From NCBI GenBank assembly GCA_002716125.1, contig PAZH01000079.1, positions 103,644-147,559 of the forward strand: 43,916 nt of DNA, read 5' to 3'. This stretch comes from Rhodospirillaceae bacterium. GTDB taxonomy: Bacteria; Pseudomonadota; Alphaproteobacteria; UBA8366. Within the stretch, counting starts at the first letter, position 1; each line of letters begins with the position of its first letter. Positions 1 to 7,659 of the stretch are shown one piece after another. The position numbers were made by a program, and so were the translations under genes. Below the pieces are notes generated by a model, which was not told where the DNA came from, made no database searches, and saw only the letters and a program-made list of their open reading frames with translations.

Positions 1-2
1 CC

Positions 3-836
3 GTGAACGGTATTTTTGGCAGTCTCGGCAACGCCGGCGCCGCCGTCATCGCGGGTGTGCTGATCGACCTCTACGGTTGGCGGATGACGTTCATTATCCC
101 AGGTGTCGTTTGCGCGGTGACGGGCCTTTGGATGTGGTGGTTCGTGCTGCGCGACGGGATCGTCGACGGCACCTCGGGCGGCGACTCCGACAGTGAAAAC
201 GTTGCCAAAGGGGATTTCATCCGTGTGGCCCTCTTGCTGCTCGTTGCGATCGCCGTCGGCGGGATCATTTATCAATCGACGCAAACGGCGCTGCCCAAGC
301 ATTTCGCAACCGAGTTGAAGGATTGGAGCCTACATCTCTTCGGTTTCCTGAGTTTCGATACGAAGACCGCCACCGGGTTGGGGACGCTTGTCTCCATCGT
401 CTACTCGTCCAGCATCGTGATGCAGTATGTCGGCGGGGCGCTGGCCGACCGCTTCCCGCTGAAATACATCTACACCATCTGTTGGTTCCTGCAGATCGGC
501 ATGCTGGCGGCTATTTCCGCAACAACGGGGCTCGGCTTGCTTGCCGCGGCTCTGTTGGCCGTCGCGGTGAACATCACCATGCTGCCCTCCGAAAACATGC
601 TGATCTATAAATACGCGCCGTCGCGCCATCGCAGCCTGATCTTCGGCATTAAGTTCGTCATTACATTCGGCGCGGCGCCGGCGTCCGTGGCCTTGGTCGC
701 CTTTATCCAGGAAGCGACGGATGCGCTCAGTCTGCTGTTCGCGGGTTTGGCGGCGGCGACGCTCGTTGTCGCATTGCTGATGATTTTCCTGCCGCTGGAC
801 AAGCCTGGCGTCTCGGAAGCCGCGCCGGCGGAGTAG
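3..836 (+). CDS. MFS transporter, C-terminal part (gene starts before the window)
   Basis: This is the C-terminal part of a major facilitator superfamily permease. The reading frame is open at the left edge, so the GTG at base 3 is probably an internal codon. About 277 residues remain with roughly eight hydrophobic helices, against the usual twelve over 400-450 residues. The first visible stretch, NGIFGSLGNAGAAVIAG followed by DLYGWR, fits the helix 4-5 region, and ADRFPLKYIYT resembles the cytoplasmic loop after helix 8 in the second half of the fold. The substrate cannot be read from the sequence. The gene ends with TAG, 64 bases before the carbonic anhydrase gene. Confidence 0.85.
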   Translation: MNGIFGSLGNAGAAVIAGVLIDLYGWRMTFIIPGVVCAVTGLWMWWFVLRDGIVDGTSGGDSDSENVAKGDFIRVALLLLVAIAVGGIIYQSTQTALPKHFATELKDWSLHLFGFLSFDTKTATGLGTLVSIVYSSSIVMQYVGGALADRFPLKYIYTICWFLQIGMLAAISATTGLGLLAAALLAVAVNITMLPSENMLIYKYAPSRHRSLIFGIKFVITFGAAPASVALVAFIQEATDALSLLFAGLAAATLVVALLMIFLPLDKPGVSEAAPAE

Positions 837-900
837 GTCGGGCTGGTCTGTTCGCCGCCGATAGACTATGCCATTCCCGCAAACATCATAGGAGAGAGCC

Positions 901-1431
901 ATGGCGACCATCGTCGAATTTGAAGGCAAACGGCCGCAAATACATGAATCGGTTTTCGTCGCGTCGACGGCGGTCCTGATCGGCGATGTGGTTTTGGACG
1001 AGGGGGCGAGCGTGTGGTACGGCGCCGTCTTGCGGGGCGATTCCGGGATTATCCGGATCGGCAAGGAGAGCAACGTTCAGGACAATGTCGTCATCCACGC
1101 GGATACCGAGCACGGTACCATCATCGGGGATCGTGTCACCTTGGGACATGGCTGCATCCTGCATGACACGAATGTCGGAGACGGCTGCGTCATCGGCATG
1201 CTGGCGACGCTTTTGCATCACTCAGTGGTTGGCGAGCGCTGCATGATCGGTGCGGGGGCCGTTGTGCGCGAAGGGTTCGAAGTGCCGCCGCGCTCCGTCG
1301 CCGCCGGCGTGCCGGCCAAGGTGATGAAGGAACTCGACGGCAGCGCCGAAGAATGGCTCGATATGGCCTACGAGGAATACACCGAACTCTCCGAGCGCTA
1401 TAAGAAGGGCGCCCGGATTATCAGCGAATAG
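901..1431 (+). CDS. Gamma-class carbonic anhydrase family protein
   Basis: A 176-residue left-handed beta-helix protein of the gamma-carbonic anhydrase/YrdA group. Hexapeptide turns run from about residue 15 to 130, followed by a C-terminal alpha helix (about 145-172). The three expected zinc ligands are visible as His66 (VVIHAD), His83 and His88 (GHGCILH). The start has a strong ribosome site, AGGAGAG, seven bases upstream. Known members bind zinc and some hydrate CO2, but many bacterial YrdA-like members show no measured activity, so the reaction is inferred from ligands only. It converges on the sulfhydrylase gene with only three bases between stop codons. Confidence 0.9.
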   Translation: MATIVEFEGKRPQIHESVFVASTAVLIGDVVLDEGASVWYGAVLRGDSGIIRIGKESNVQDNVVIHADTEHGTIIGDRVTLGHGCILHDTNVGDGCVIGMLATLLHHSVVGERCMIGAGAVVREGFEVPPRSVAAGVPAKVMKELDGSAEEWLDMAYEEYTELSERYKKGARIISE

Positions 1432-1434
1432 CGG

Positions 1435-2739
1435 CTACTCCGCTGCCTGGGCGGTCTCCAGGCCCGCCAGCGCTTGGTCGAGATCGTTGATGACGTCTTC
1501 GACGGTCTCGATTCCGATGGAAATCCGGATGACCTCCGGGCCGGCACCTGCGGCTTTCAGCTGTTCTTCCGTCAACTGCCGGTGCGTCGTTGAGGCTGGA
1601 TGAAGGATAAGCGAGCGCGTGTCGCCGATATTGGCGAGGTGGCTCAACAGCTCACAACGGTCGACCAGCGCGACACCGGCGTCATAGCCGCCTTTGAGGC
1701 CGAAGGTGAAGACACCGCCGGCGCCTTTCGGCATGTAGCGTTTGCGAAGCGCGTAATATTTGCTGGATTCAAGGCCCGCGTAAGAGACCCAATCGATTGC
1801 CGGATGGCCTTCGAGATAGGTCGCGACTTTGAGGGCATTCTCGCAGTGCCGCTCCATCCGTAGCGCCAGCGTTTCAATGCCAAGCAAGGTAATCCAGGCG
1901 TTGATCGGCGATTGGCATGCGCCGAGGTCGCGAAGGCCCACAGCGTGGCTGTGCATGGTATAGGCAAGGTCGCCGAAGGTTTCGGCGAAGGTTAGACCGT
2001 GATACTCGGCGGCCGGCTCCGAGAGGCTCGGGAACTTTTCGCGGCCGGCGAAATCGAAATTGCCGGAATCGACGACGCAGCCGCCGATTGAGCTACCGTT
2101 GCCGGAGAGAAACTTTGTGGTCGAGTGAACAATAATGTCCGCGCCGTGCTCGAATGGTTTGCAGAGATAGGGTGTTGCCATCGTGTTGTCGACGATGAGT
2201 GGAATACCCGCGTCGTGCGCAACAGCAGCGACCGCCTCGATATCGACCACCACCCCACCCGGGTTCGCCAAGCTTTCGATGAAAATCGCCTTGGTCTTAT
2301 CCGTGATGGCGGCGCGGAAATTTTCGGGATCGTCCGGATCGACGAAGGAGGCGTTCCAGCCGAACTTTTTGTAGCTGATCCCCATCTGATTGATGGAGCC
2401 GCCATAGAGCTTATTGGCGGCGATGATCTCGTCGCCCGGATGCATCAAGGGAAAGAGCGCCAGAATCTGCGCCGCGTGCCCGGAAGATGTTGCGGTGGCG
2501 CCGCGGCCGTCTTCCAGCGCCGCGATCCGCTCTTCCATGGCGGAGACCGTCGGATTGGTCAGGCGCGAATAGATGAAGCCAGGGAGCTGCAAATTGAAAA
2601 GCGAGGCCGCGTGATCCGCATCGTCGAAGACGAAAGACGACGTCTGGTAGATCGGCATTTGCCGGGCGCCCGTCGTCGGGTCGGGCGGCGTGCCTGCATG
2701 GACTGAAAGCGTCTCGATTCCGGGTTTGCGATTGCTCAT
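1435..2739 (-). CDS. metY: O-acetylhomoserine aminocarboxypropyltransferase (sulfhydrylase)
   Basis: A PLP enzyme of the Cys/Met metabolism family, 434 residues, the usual length for MetY. It joins sulfide or methanethiol to O-acetylhomoserine to give homocysteine or methionine in the cytoplasm. The N-terminal ETLSVHAGTPPDPTTGARQ with IYQTSSFVF is the standard MetY opening; the PLP lysine lies in HSTTKFLSG and the phosphate-binding region in TSSGHAAQ. AAGGAG stands nine bases before the ATG. It is the last gene of a minus-strand run, only 11 bases after the CoA-binding protein gene, so no leader riboswitch can fit directly in front of it. Confidence 0.92.
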   Translation of the reverse strand: MSNRKPGIETLSVHAGTPPDPTTGARQMPIYQTSSFVFDDADHAASLFNLQLPGFIYSRLTNPTVSAMEERIAALEDGRGATATSSGHAAQILALFPLMHPGDEIIAANKLYGGSINQMGISYKKFGWNASFVDPDDPENFRAAITDKTKAIFIESLANPGGVVVDIEAVAAVAHDAGIPLIVDNTMATPYLCKPFEHGADIIVHSTTKFLSGNGSSIGGCVVDSGNFDFAGREKFPSLSEPAAEYHGLTFAETFGDLAYTMHSHAVGLRDLGACQSPINAWITLLGIETLALRMERHCENALKVATYLEGHPAIDWVSYAGLESSKYYALRKRYMPKGAGGVFTFGLKGGYDAGVALVDRCELLSHLANIGDTRSLILHPASTTHRQLTEEQLKAAGAGPEVIRISIGIETVEDVINDLDQALAGLETAQAAE

Positions 2740-2750
2740 ATCTCGGCTCC

Positions 2751-3233
2751 TTAAGCCTGTTTCCGCCGTTTGCTGGTAATGACGTGCGAATTGATGCCGT
2801 GCCAGCTCAGCTCGCCGTAGAGACGGGCGTATTCGATCTTCGGGCAGCGGTTCATGACGACGCGGAGACCCGCGTCTTCGGCGCGTTTTGCCGCTTCGTC
2901 GTTGCGAACGCCAAGCTGCATCCAGACGATTTTTGCACCGGCCTTGATGGCGTCGTCGGTGATTTGCCCTGCCGCTTCGGAATTGCGGAAGATATCCACC
3001 ATGTCGATCGGATCCTCGATCTCGTCGAGGCTGGCGACCGTCATTTCACCGAGGATTTCCTTGCCGGCGACGCCTGGATTGACCGGAATCACGCGAAAGC
3101 CCTTCTGCTGCATATATTTCATGGCGAAGAAGCTTGGCCGGTTCCAATTGGCGCTGGCGCCCACCATGGCCACCGTTTTGGCGTCCCGAAGGACCTCGAT
3201 AATGTATTTGTCGTCGTAATCGTCGTGGTTCAC
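2751..3233 (-). CDS. CoA-binding domain protein (YccU/DUF-type Rossmann fold)
   Basis: A 160-residue single-domain protein with a CoA-binding Rossmann fold. It opens with AKTVAMVGASANWNRPSF, the nucleotide loop of the family, and continues with YMQQKGFRVIPVNPG, GAKIVWMQLGV and NRCPKIEY. A longer open frame exists to 3308 but overlaps the upstream crotonase gene; I prefer the GTG at 3233, with GGGG before it and no overlap (10 bases after the TAG of the crotonase). Members bind CoA or a related nucleotide, and no reaction is established for most. Placement between a crotonase and a sulfhydrylase suggests a link to acyl-CoA or sulfur metabolism but does not prove one. Confidence 0.85.
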   Translation of the reverse strand: MNHDDYDDKYIIEVLRDAKTVAMVGASANWNRPSFFAMKYMQQKGFRVIPVNPGVAGKEILGEMTVASLDEIEDPIDMVDIFRNSEAAGQITDDAIKAGAKIVWMQLGVRNDEAAKRAEDAGLRVVMNRCPKIEYARLYGELSWHGINSHVITSKRRKQA

Positions 3234-3243
3234 GTCTTTTCCC

Positions 3244-4080
3244 CTATTCCCCCCGCCAAACCGGTTTCCGTTTCTCGACAAACGCGCCGACGCCTTCTTG
3301 CGCGTCATGCGACATCATATTTTCGGCCATCACTTTCGCCGTATACGCATAGGCTTCTTCGACGCCGGAATCGAGTTGCTTGTAGAAAGCTTCCTTGCCG
3401 ACCTTGATGGTGTATCCCGATTTGTCGAGAATCTTGTCGGTCATTTCCCGGACGGTCACATCGAGCGCGTCTTCGCCGACCACGCGGTTCACAAGCCCGA
3501 TCTCGAGCGCTTTCTCGGCCGGGCAGGGATCGCCTAGGATCAGCATCTCCATCGCTTGTTTGCGGCCGACATTGCGGCTGAGGGCCACCATCGGTGTGGA
3601 ACAGAAGAGACCGATATGGACGCCCGGTGTGGCGAAATGCGCCGTGTCTACGGCGACCGCGAGATCGCAAGTCGCGACCAGTTGGCAGCCCGCCGCCGTC
3701 GCGACGCCTTGGACGCGCGCGATGACCGGTTGTGGCAGCTGCATGATGCTCGTCATCATCCGGCCGCATGCGTGAAAAAGTTCGTCGTAGAATTCCGGTG
3801 TGCGGTTCGAGACGAGCTCCCGCATGTCGTGGCCGGCGCAAAATCCGGGGCCATTGGCCGCGAATACGACGGCGCGCACCGACGCATCCTCTCGAATATC
3901 GTCAAGCTCATCTTGGATCGCGGCAATCATCGCGCGCGACAAGGCGTTGCGCTGTTGGGGCCGGTTAAGGGTCAGCGTCGTGACGCCCCCTGCATCGGTG
4001 CGCAGCAGCATGGGGTCGGTATCGGTCTTAGGTTCCGCGCTCACGTCCAATCTCCCGAAATGATCGGCTATTCCCGCCAT
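3244..4080 (-). CDS. Crotonase-family protein, ECHDC3-like
   Basis: A 278-residue enoyl-CoA hydratase/isomerase-family protein. The CoA-binding oxyanion regions are present as GPGFCAGHDM (about 77-86) and GVATAAGCQLV (125-135), and the protein ends in a KRKPVW tail. These features, with FATPGV and GLFCSTP, resemble eukaryotic ECHDC3 more than classical hydratases. The two glutamates that hydrate the double bond in classical enoyl-CoA hydratase align with Gln133 and Gly153, so ordinary hydratase activity is doubtful. The start could also be a GTG further in (near Val13). Next gene downstream is the CoA-binding protein. Confidence 0.85.
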   Translation of the reverse strand: MAGIADHFGRLDVSAEPKTDTDPMLLRTDAGGVTTLTLNRPQQRNALSRAMIAAIQDELDDIREDASVRAVVFAANGPGFCAGHDMRELVSNRTPEFYDELFHACGRMMTSIMQLPQPVIARVQGVATAAGCQLVATCDLAVAVDTAHFATPGVHIGLFCSTPMVALSRNVGRKQAMEMLILGDPCPAEKALEIGLVNRVVGEDALDVTVREMTDKILDKSGYTIKVGKEAFYKQLDSGVEEAYAYTAKVMAENMMSHDAQEGVGAFVEKRKPVWRGE

Positions 4081-4107
4081 ATAGGGCGGGCCGCGTCAAG
4101 CCACCCG

Positions 4108-4635
4108 CTAGATCGCCTTCTCCCGCGGGTTGAAGACCCGAGGCGGCGACGTGTAAGGCGGCTTTTGGGGCGGCACCGGCGGTGGGACGATCTCCACGTT
4201 CAAGTCGCCATAATCGTCGAGCGATTGTCGCGAGAAGAAATGCCGCAAGACGACATTGCCGTTCTTGTGGACCGCTTCTTCGAGGGATTCCTGCAGTTTC
4301 TCCGCCAAGCGGTTGCTCCAGGGCAGCGAGTAATACCGCGGCTTCGTGTCGCCGTCGAAACGCACCCAGAGGTAGATGGCTTGTTTTTCGTGGAAGCTGG
4401 CGCTCAAAACCGTGACTTTATCGACGTCGCGCCGCAGCCATTCGTAATTGGCCGGTTTCGGGCGGCTCAGCATTTCCGTGACTTGCAGGAAACCAATGGG
4501 GACGATCAACAGCGTGATAACGAGGGCGCTGACCCGGACCCACGTCTTGCGCGGCGCCCAAGCCGCGATCGAGGCCAAGGCTGCGGCCAACAATACAATG
4601 GCCATGATCAGAAATGTCAGGGAATTGAATTCCAT
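4108..4635 (-). CDS. Two-helix membrane protein, third gene of the ExbB/ExbD-like cluster
   Basis: I do not recognise this 175-residue protein. It has two hydrophobic helices near the N terminus (about residues 5-25 and 35-55), separated by a short basic loop AAWAPRKTWVR, then a soluble domain of about 90 residues (DKVTVLSASFHEKQAIYLWV, SLPWSNRLAEKLQ) and a proline-rich tail. The open frame extends to 4653, but the ATG at 4635 puts the first helix at the terminus. It follows the ExbD-like gene on the same strand, separated by a palindromic element, and is probably part of the same envelope complex. The tail PPPVPPQKPPYTSPPR may be an extended linker or a binding peptide. Confidence 0.65.
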   Translation of the reverse strand: MEFNSLTFLIMAIVLLAAALASIAAWAPRKTWVRVSALVITLLIVPIGFLQVTEMLSRPKPANYEWLRRDVDKVTVLSASFHEKQAIYLWVRFDGDTKPRYYSLPWSNRLAEKLQESLEEAVHKNGNVVLRHFFSRQSLDDYGDLNVEIVPPPVPPQKPPYTSPPRVFNPREKAI

Positions 4636-4660
4636 CACATCCTCCACTTGCAACCTGCAA

Positions 4661-4734
4661 CGTCATTCCCGCGCCGGCGGGAATCCGGCGTGCGCCGGTC
4701 TTCATTCTGGATTCCCGCCGGCGCGGGAATGACG
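4661..4734. repeat. Palindromic intergenic element with 26-bp perfect arms
   Basis: Bases 4661-4686 and 4709-4734 are perfect inverted copies (CGTCATTCCCGCGCCGGCGG begins the left arm), separated by 22 bases. Each arm also has an internal near-palindrome of its own (TTCCCGC...GCGGGAA), so the transcript could form one long stem or two short ones. Elements with CGTCATTCCCGCG ends are common REP/MITE-like repeats in Proteobacteria. This one sits inside the minus-strand run between the ExbD-like gene and the two-helix membrane protein gene, where it may act as an mRNA processing or attenuation site. Confidence 0.85.
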
Positions 4735-4762
4735 TTGGGTATTGCGTGCAGCTTAGACATCG

Positions 4763-5368
4763 TCATTTCGGTTGTGCGGTGAGGAACCGCCAGGCGAGGG
4801 TGCTGACGCTGCCGTCGACCAGGTCGCCGTCGTTGTTCATCTTAAAGCGGAATGCCTTCTCTTCTTGATTATGCCGTTTCAAGTCGACCACGGTCTTCAG
4901 AATCTGCCGCGTTTCTTGACCTGGTTTTTTGACGCTGACCACGACGTTTACGGGAACGACGACGGTCTTCGGCTTTGGGCCATACATATGCACGTTGACG
5001 ATGAATTCGCCTTCCGGGATGCCGCGGCTATAAGTGATCTCGTAATTCTCTTTCGTCGCGTCGCCGACATGTCCGAGATCGTCACGCAGCAGGTTTAGCG
5101 CTTCGTTGCCCAAATTCCAGAAACCGACCGGATGCGCGTCCGGCGCCTTCACCCAAAGATCGACGTCGTAAGGCATTTCCGTCGGCCAATGCATCTCGAC
5201 GATCAGATTACCGGGCGCGCGGTGGTCTTCGTCGTCTTCCTGCGTCGGCTTGATGTGCGGCAGCAGCATGATGACGATGGCGACAAACCCGATCAGGGCC
5301 AGCAGGATAACGTCGCGAAAGACGGTCCCTGTCGAATCGTCTTCGTCGAATTCGTCAAGTCCGTACAC
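4763..5368 (-). CDS. ExbD/TolR-topology protein with a YfaP/DUF2135-like periplasmic domain
   Basis: A 201-residue single-pass protein with a short acidic cytoplasmic N terminus, one helix at about 20-36 and a periplasmic domain. The helix starts FRDVILLALIGFVAIVIMLL: its Asp19 occupies the place of the proton-carrying Asp of TolR and ExbD. The periplasmic part does not look like ExbD; instead it has DVDLWVKAPD (about 70-79), a central LRDDLGHVG and PEGEFIVNVHMYG (about 117-129), which resemble the YfaP/DUF2135 beta-sandwich. I prefer the GTG at 5368, which has GGAGAGG just upstream, over a TTG at 5380 without one. It overlaps the end of the ExbB-like gene by 14 bases, so translation is probably coupled. 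Confidence 0.7.
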   Translation of the reverse strand: MYGLDEFDEDDSTGTVFRDVILLALIGFVAIVIMLLPHIKPTQEDDEDHRAPGNLIVEMHWPTEMPYDVDLWVKAPDAHPVGFWNLGNEALNLLRDDLGHVGDATKENYEITYSRGIPEGEFIVNVHMYGPKPKTVVVPVNVVVSVKKPGQETRQILKTVVDLKRHNQEEKAFRFKMNNDGDLVDGSVSTLAWRFLTAQPK

Positions 5369-5981
5369 GGGCCTCTCCAAGATCGATGATCGTGTTGATC
5401 AGGTTGACCGTGCCGGAGGCGAGCATTCGATGATTGACGATCAGCCAGAGATAAAGGACAGCCCCGACCAGCGTCGTGTAGAGCGCGATGGACATACCTT
5501 GGATCAGGTTGGCCACCATCGGACCGACGGCTTTGGCGCTGCTGATGGTTTGCGGATCGACGCCGGAGAGCGCGACGATGAAGCCGATGACCGTGCCGAC
5601 AAGGCCGAGGAACACCAGCGAGTTGGCTGTATGACGGACGATGGCGATCCGGTTGGAGAGTTTAAGGCGGACCATCTGCGACTTGATCGAGCGGCTTTCC
5701 CCGTCGTGCAATTCCAACTCGGCGAGATATTTACCGGCTCGGGATTCAGGGCCGGGCATGCCGGTCTTCAGGTCGTTCAGCTCTTCGCTGGTGCGCCAAA
5801 TCTTCGTGCCGCAGGCGATCAGGCCAAACATGAAAACAATGAAGATGCCGAGCGTCATGAGGAAGGTCGCCCCTTCGAACATGCCGTCGAGCCAACCTTC
5901 CATATAGCCGGCAAACTGCGCCGCGAACGCGACGATATTGAAAAGCGCAAAGCGCACGACCAAGAGGTAGCGGTATTCCAA
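5355..5981 (-). CDS. MotA/TolQ/ExbB proton channel family protein
   Basis: A 208-residue inner-membrane protein of the ExbB/TolQ/MotA family. Hydrophobic segments lie at about 8-28, 39-60, 117-140 and 157-182. The two family helices are recognisable: GLVGTVIGFIVAL matches the GLLGTV-type helix of TolQ/ExbB, and GMSIALYTTLVGAVLYLWLI carries the paired threonines that line the proton path. Translation starts at TTG, supported by AAGGAGA seven bases upstream; no ATG is available in a suitable place. It is first in the cluster, and its partner is the overlapping ExbD-like gene. Such pairs use the proton motive force to drive a periplasmic subunit; the task here is unknown. Confidence 0.85.
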   Translation of the reverse strand: MEYRYLLVVRFALFNIVAFAAQFAGYMEGWLDGMFEGATFLMTLGIFIVFMFGLIACGTKIWRTSEELNDLKTGMPGPESRAGKYLAELELHDGESRSIKSQMVRLKLSNRIAIVRHTANSLVFLGLVGTVIGFIVALSGVDPQTISSAKAVGPMVANLIQGMSIALYTTLVGAVLYLWLIVNHRMLASGTVNLINTIIDLGEARVRT

Positions 5982-6001
5982 CGCCGGTCTCCTTCATAGA
6001 A

Positions 6002-6018
6002 CCCTAATATTATTAGGG
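6002..6018. promoter_or_regulatory. Palindrome upstream of the ExbB-like gene (possible operator)
   Basis: CCCTAATATTATTAGGG is a near-perfect palindrome with 8-base arms around one central base. It ends about 20 bases before the TTG start of the ExbB-like gene and lies between it and the oppositely placed end of the RidA gene upstream. Its AT core in GC-rich surroundings and its position just ahead of a ribosome site fit a repressor site or a small 5' hairpin. No regulator is identified. Confidence 0.4.
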
Positions 6019-6070
6019 GTGCCCGTCTCCGGTACCAGCGCGATCACGCGCTATTGATCGGTTGAGGGCG

Positions 6071-6466
6071 TTAACCGCCCGCCCCCCGGATCGCGACGGA
6101 GTCGATCTCGACCTTGAGGCCCGGGGCCGCGAGTTGCGAGACCTCGACCAGGGTGGAGCACGGGAAGTCGCCGGTGAAGAACTCGCGGCGTGCCTTCCAG
6201 ACCTCTTCGCGCAGGCGAATATCGGTGACGTAAATCTGAACGCGCACGATATCGTCCATCTTGGCGCCGGCTTCTTCAATCAAGTGCTTGGTGCGGGTGA
6301 AGATTTCCTTCGCCTGCTCGTATTCGCCGACCTTGCTCATTTCGTCGGACATGCCGCCCGCGGTGAGGCCCGCGATATGGATGTGGTCGCCGATAACCAG
6401 GCAGTTCGACCAGGTACCTTCCGGCGGTTCGTTCACATGCGGACTGATAATGCGTTGCTTCTTCAT
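6071..6466 (-). CDS. RidA/YjgF/YER057c/UK114 family protein
   Basis: A 131-residue RidA-family protein. Archetype RidA hydrolyses reactive enamine/imine intermediates made by PLP enzymes; other subfamilies act in purine, aromatic or amino-acid breakdown. Visible family features are IHIAGLTAGGM near residue 30, TRTKHLIEEAGAKMDDIVRVQIYVTD in the middle and PCSTLVEVSQLAAPGLKVEIDSVA at the end, where archetypes carry a catalytic Arg (usually in a PARSTVEV-like segment). Here PCSTLVEV lacks that Arg, so it is more likely a Rid1-7-type relative than an archetype deaminase. The open frame runs upstream to 6673, but ATG 6466 with GGGAG is the natural start. Confidence 0.88.
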   Translation of the reverse strand: MKKQRIISPHVNEPPEGTWSNCLVIGDHIHIAGLTAGGMSDEMSKVGEYEQAKEIFTRTKHLIEEAGAKMDDIVRVQIYVTDIRLREEVWKARREFFTGDFPCSTLVEVSQLAAPGLKVEIDSVAIRGAGG

Positions 6467-6542
6467 CGTTGGGTTCTCCCTTGTTGGTCTCACGATATCA
6501 TGATGGGGCGGGGGCGTGACAGTATCGCGTCCATCCTCTCTA

Positions 6543-7379
6543 ATGTTGTCTATGTGGAAGGGAATTGGCATTTGGGCGGTGCTCTGGGCGTTCTGCTGGA
6601 GCCCGGCCGTACAGGCAAAGGACGTCGCAGTGGACCTCGAATTGGTCCTCGCGGTCGATATATCTGGCAGCATCGACGAGCTGGAGGCGCGCTTGCAGCG
6701 CGAGGGCTACATCAACGCGATCTTGCACCCGGATGTGTTGGGCGCGATTAAAGGCGGCATGCTCCGCCGGGTCGCCGTCACCTATGTCGAGTGGGCCGGG
6801 CTCTATCAGCAGAAACTGGTCGATTGGCACTTGATCGAGGATGAGCCTTCGGCCCGCGCTTTCGCGCAAAAACTGGCGGAAGTCCCGGTGTTCACCAGCG
6901 CCTGGACCTCGATCAGCGGGGCCATAAACTACGCGCTGCCGCTGTTTGAGGGGAACGGCTTCTCCGGCGTGCGCCAGGTCATCGACCTCTCGGGCGACGG
7001 TCCGAACAACGAGGGCGAGAAGATGCCCGCCGCCCGCGACCGCGCGATCGCCGCAGGGGTGACGGTCAACGGCCTGCCCATCATCAACGACCGGCCGAGC
7101 CCTTACGGCTATCCGCCCTACAAGGATCTCGATCTTTACTACACCAACTGCGTGATCGGCGGCCCCGGGTCCTTCATCGTCGTCGCCCACACCCACCACG
7201 ACTTCGCCCGCGCTATCCGCAAGAAATTAATCCTGGAGATCGCCGGAAAGACGCCGAGCCATTGGGACAATCCGCCGAAGTCCCGCATCCAGCGTGCGTC
7301 CACAGAACGCGTCGCCCCCGCCTGCGACAGCGGGGAGAAACGGCGAGAGCTCTATTGGAACGAAGCCGACGATTATTGA
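6543..7379 (+). CDS. Secreted DUF1194 protein with a VWA-like fold
   Basis: A 278-residue exported protein. The N terminus (MLSMWKGIGIWAVLWAFCW then SPAVQA) is a signal peptide with a cleavage site after AQA-like VQA. The mature protein starts with VDLELVLAVDISGSIDELE, where DISGS is the metal-site motif of von Willebrand A domains, followed by SAWTSISGAINYAL and RQVIDLSGDGPNN. This pattern is DUF1194, common in marine and soil alphaproteobacteria and of unknown function. A GTG start at 6516 is also possible; neither has a clear ribosome site. Its stop codon lies inside the first unit of the tandem duplication downstream. Confidence 0.85.
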   Translation: MLSMWKGIGIWAVLWAFCWSPAVQAKDVAVDLELVLAVDISGSIDELEARLQREGYINAILHPDVLGAIKGGMLRRVAVTYVEWAGLYQQKLVDWHLIEDEPSARAFAQKLAEVPVFTSAWTSISGAINYALPLFEGNGFSGVRQVIDLSGDGPNNEGEKMPAARDRAIAAGVTVNGLPIINDRPSPYGYPPYKDLDLYYTNCVIGGPGSFIVVAHTHHDFARAIRKKLILEIAGKTPSHWDNPPKSRIQRASTERVAPACDSGEKRRELYWNEADDY

Positions 7380-7417
7380 GGGGCGAGCACCCTGCAGCAG
7401 GCTCATCCTGCAGCAGG

Positions 7418-7500
7418 CTCATCCTTCGACAGGCTCAGGATGAGGGGTGTTTTTTTTATGTCCTCATCCTGAGGAGCCCGCAGGGCGGGCGTCTCGAAGG
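7418..7500. repeat. CTCATCC palindromic element, copy A
   Basis: The left half CTCATCCTTCGACAGGCTCA plus GGATGAGG is answered by CCTCATCCTGAGGAG and a terminal TCGAAGG, with a run of eight T between the halves. Together they can fold into one long imperfect hairpin or a tight CTCATCC/GGATGAG stem followed by T residues, resembling a terminator for the DUF1194 gene. Same family as copies B and C. Confidence 0.8.
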
Positions 7501-7576
7501 GTCACCCCATCTCGCGCCTGTCGCGGTAGCGGTAGAGCGACAAGACGATTGTTGAGGGGGAGCACCCTGCAGCAGG

Positions 7577-7659
7577 CTCATCCTTCGACAGGCTCAGGAT
7601 GAGGGGTGTTTTTTGTGTCCTCATCCTGAGGAGCCCGCAGGGCGGGCGTCTCGAAGGAT
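7577..7659. repeat. CTCATCC palindromic element, copy B
   Basis: It has the same architecture as copy A: CTCATCCTTCGACAGGCTCA, GGATGAGG, a T run, CCTCATCCTGAGGAGCCCGC and TCGAAGGAT. It touches the stop codon of the FAD oxidoreductase, so on the minus strand it is positioned as that gene's transcript end. Confidence 0.8.

Noticed and set aside
2740-2750. SAM riboswitch ahead of metY
   Set aside because: Only eleven bases separate metY from the upstream gene, too few for any known riboswitch.
3556-4782. 408-codon open frame on the plus strand
   Set aside because: It runs antisense through the crotonase and membrane protein genes and crosses the palindromic element; the composition is Arg/His-rich and shows no family motif.
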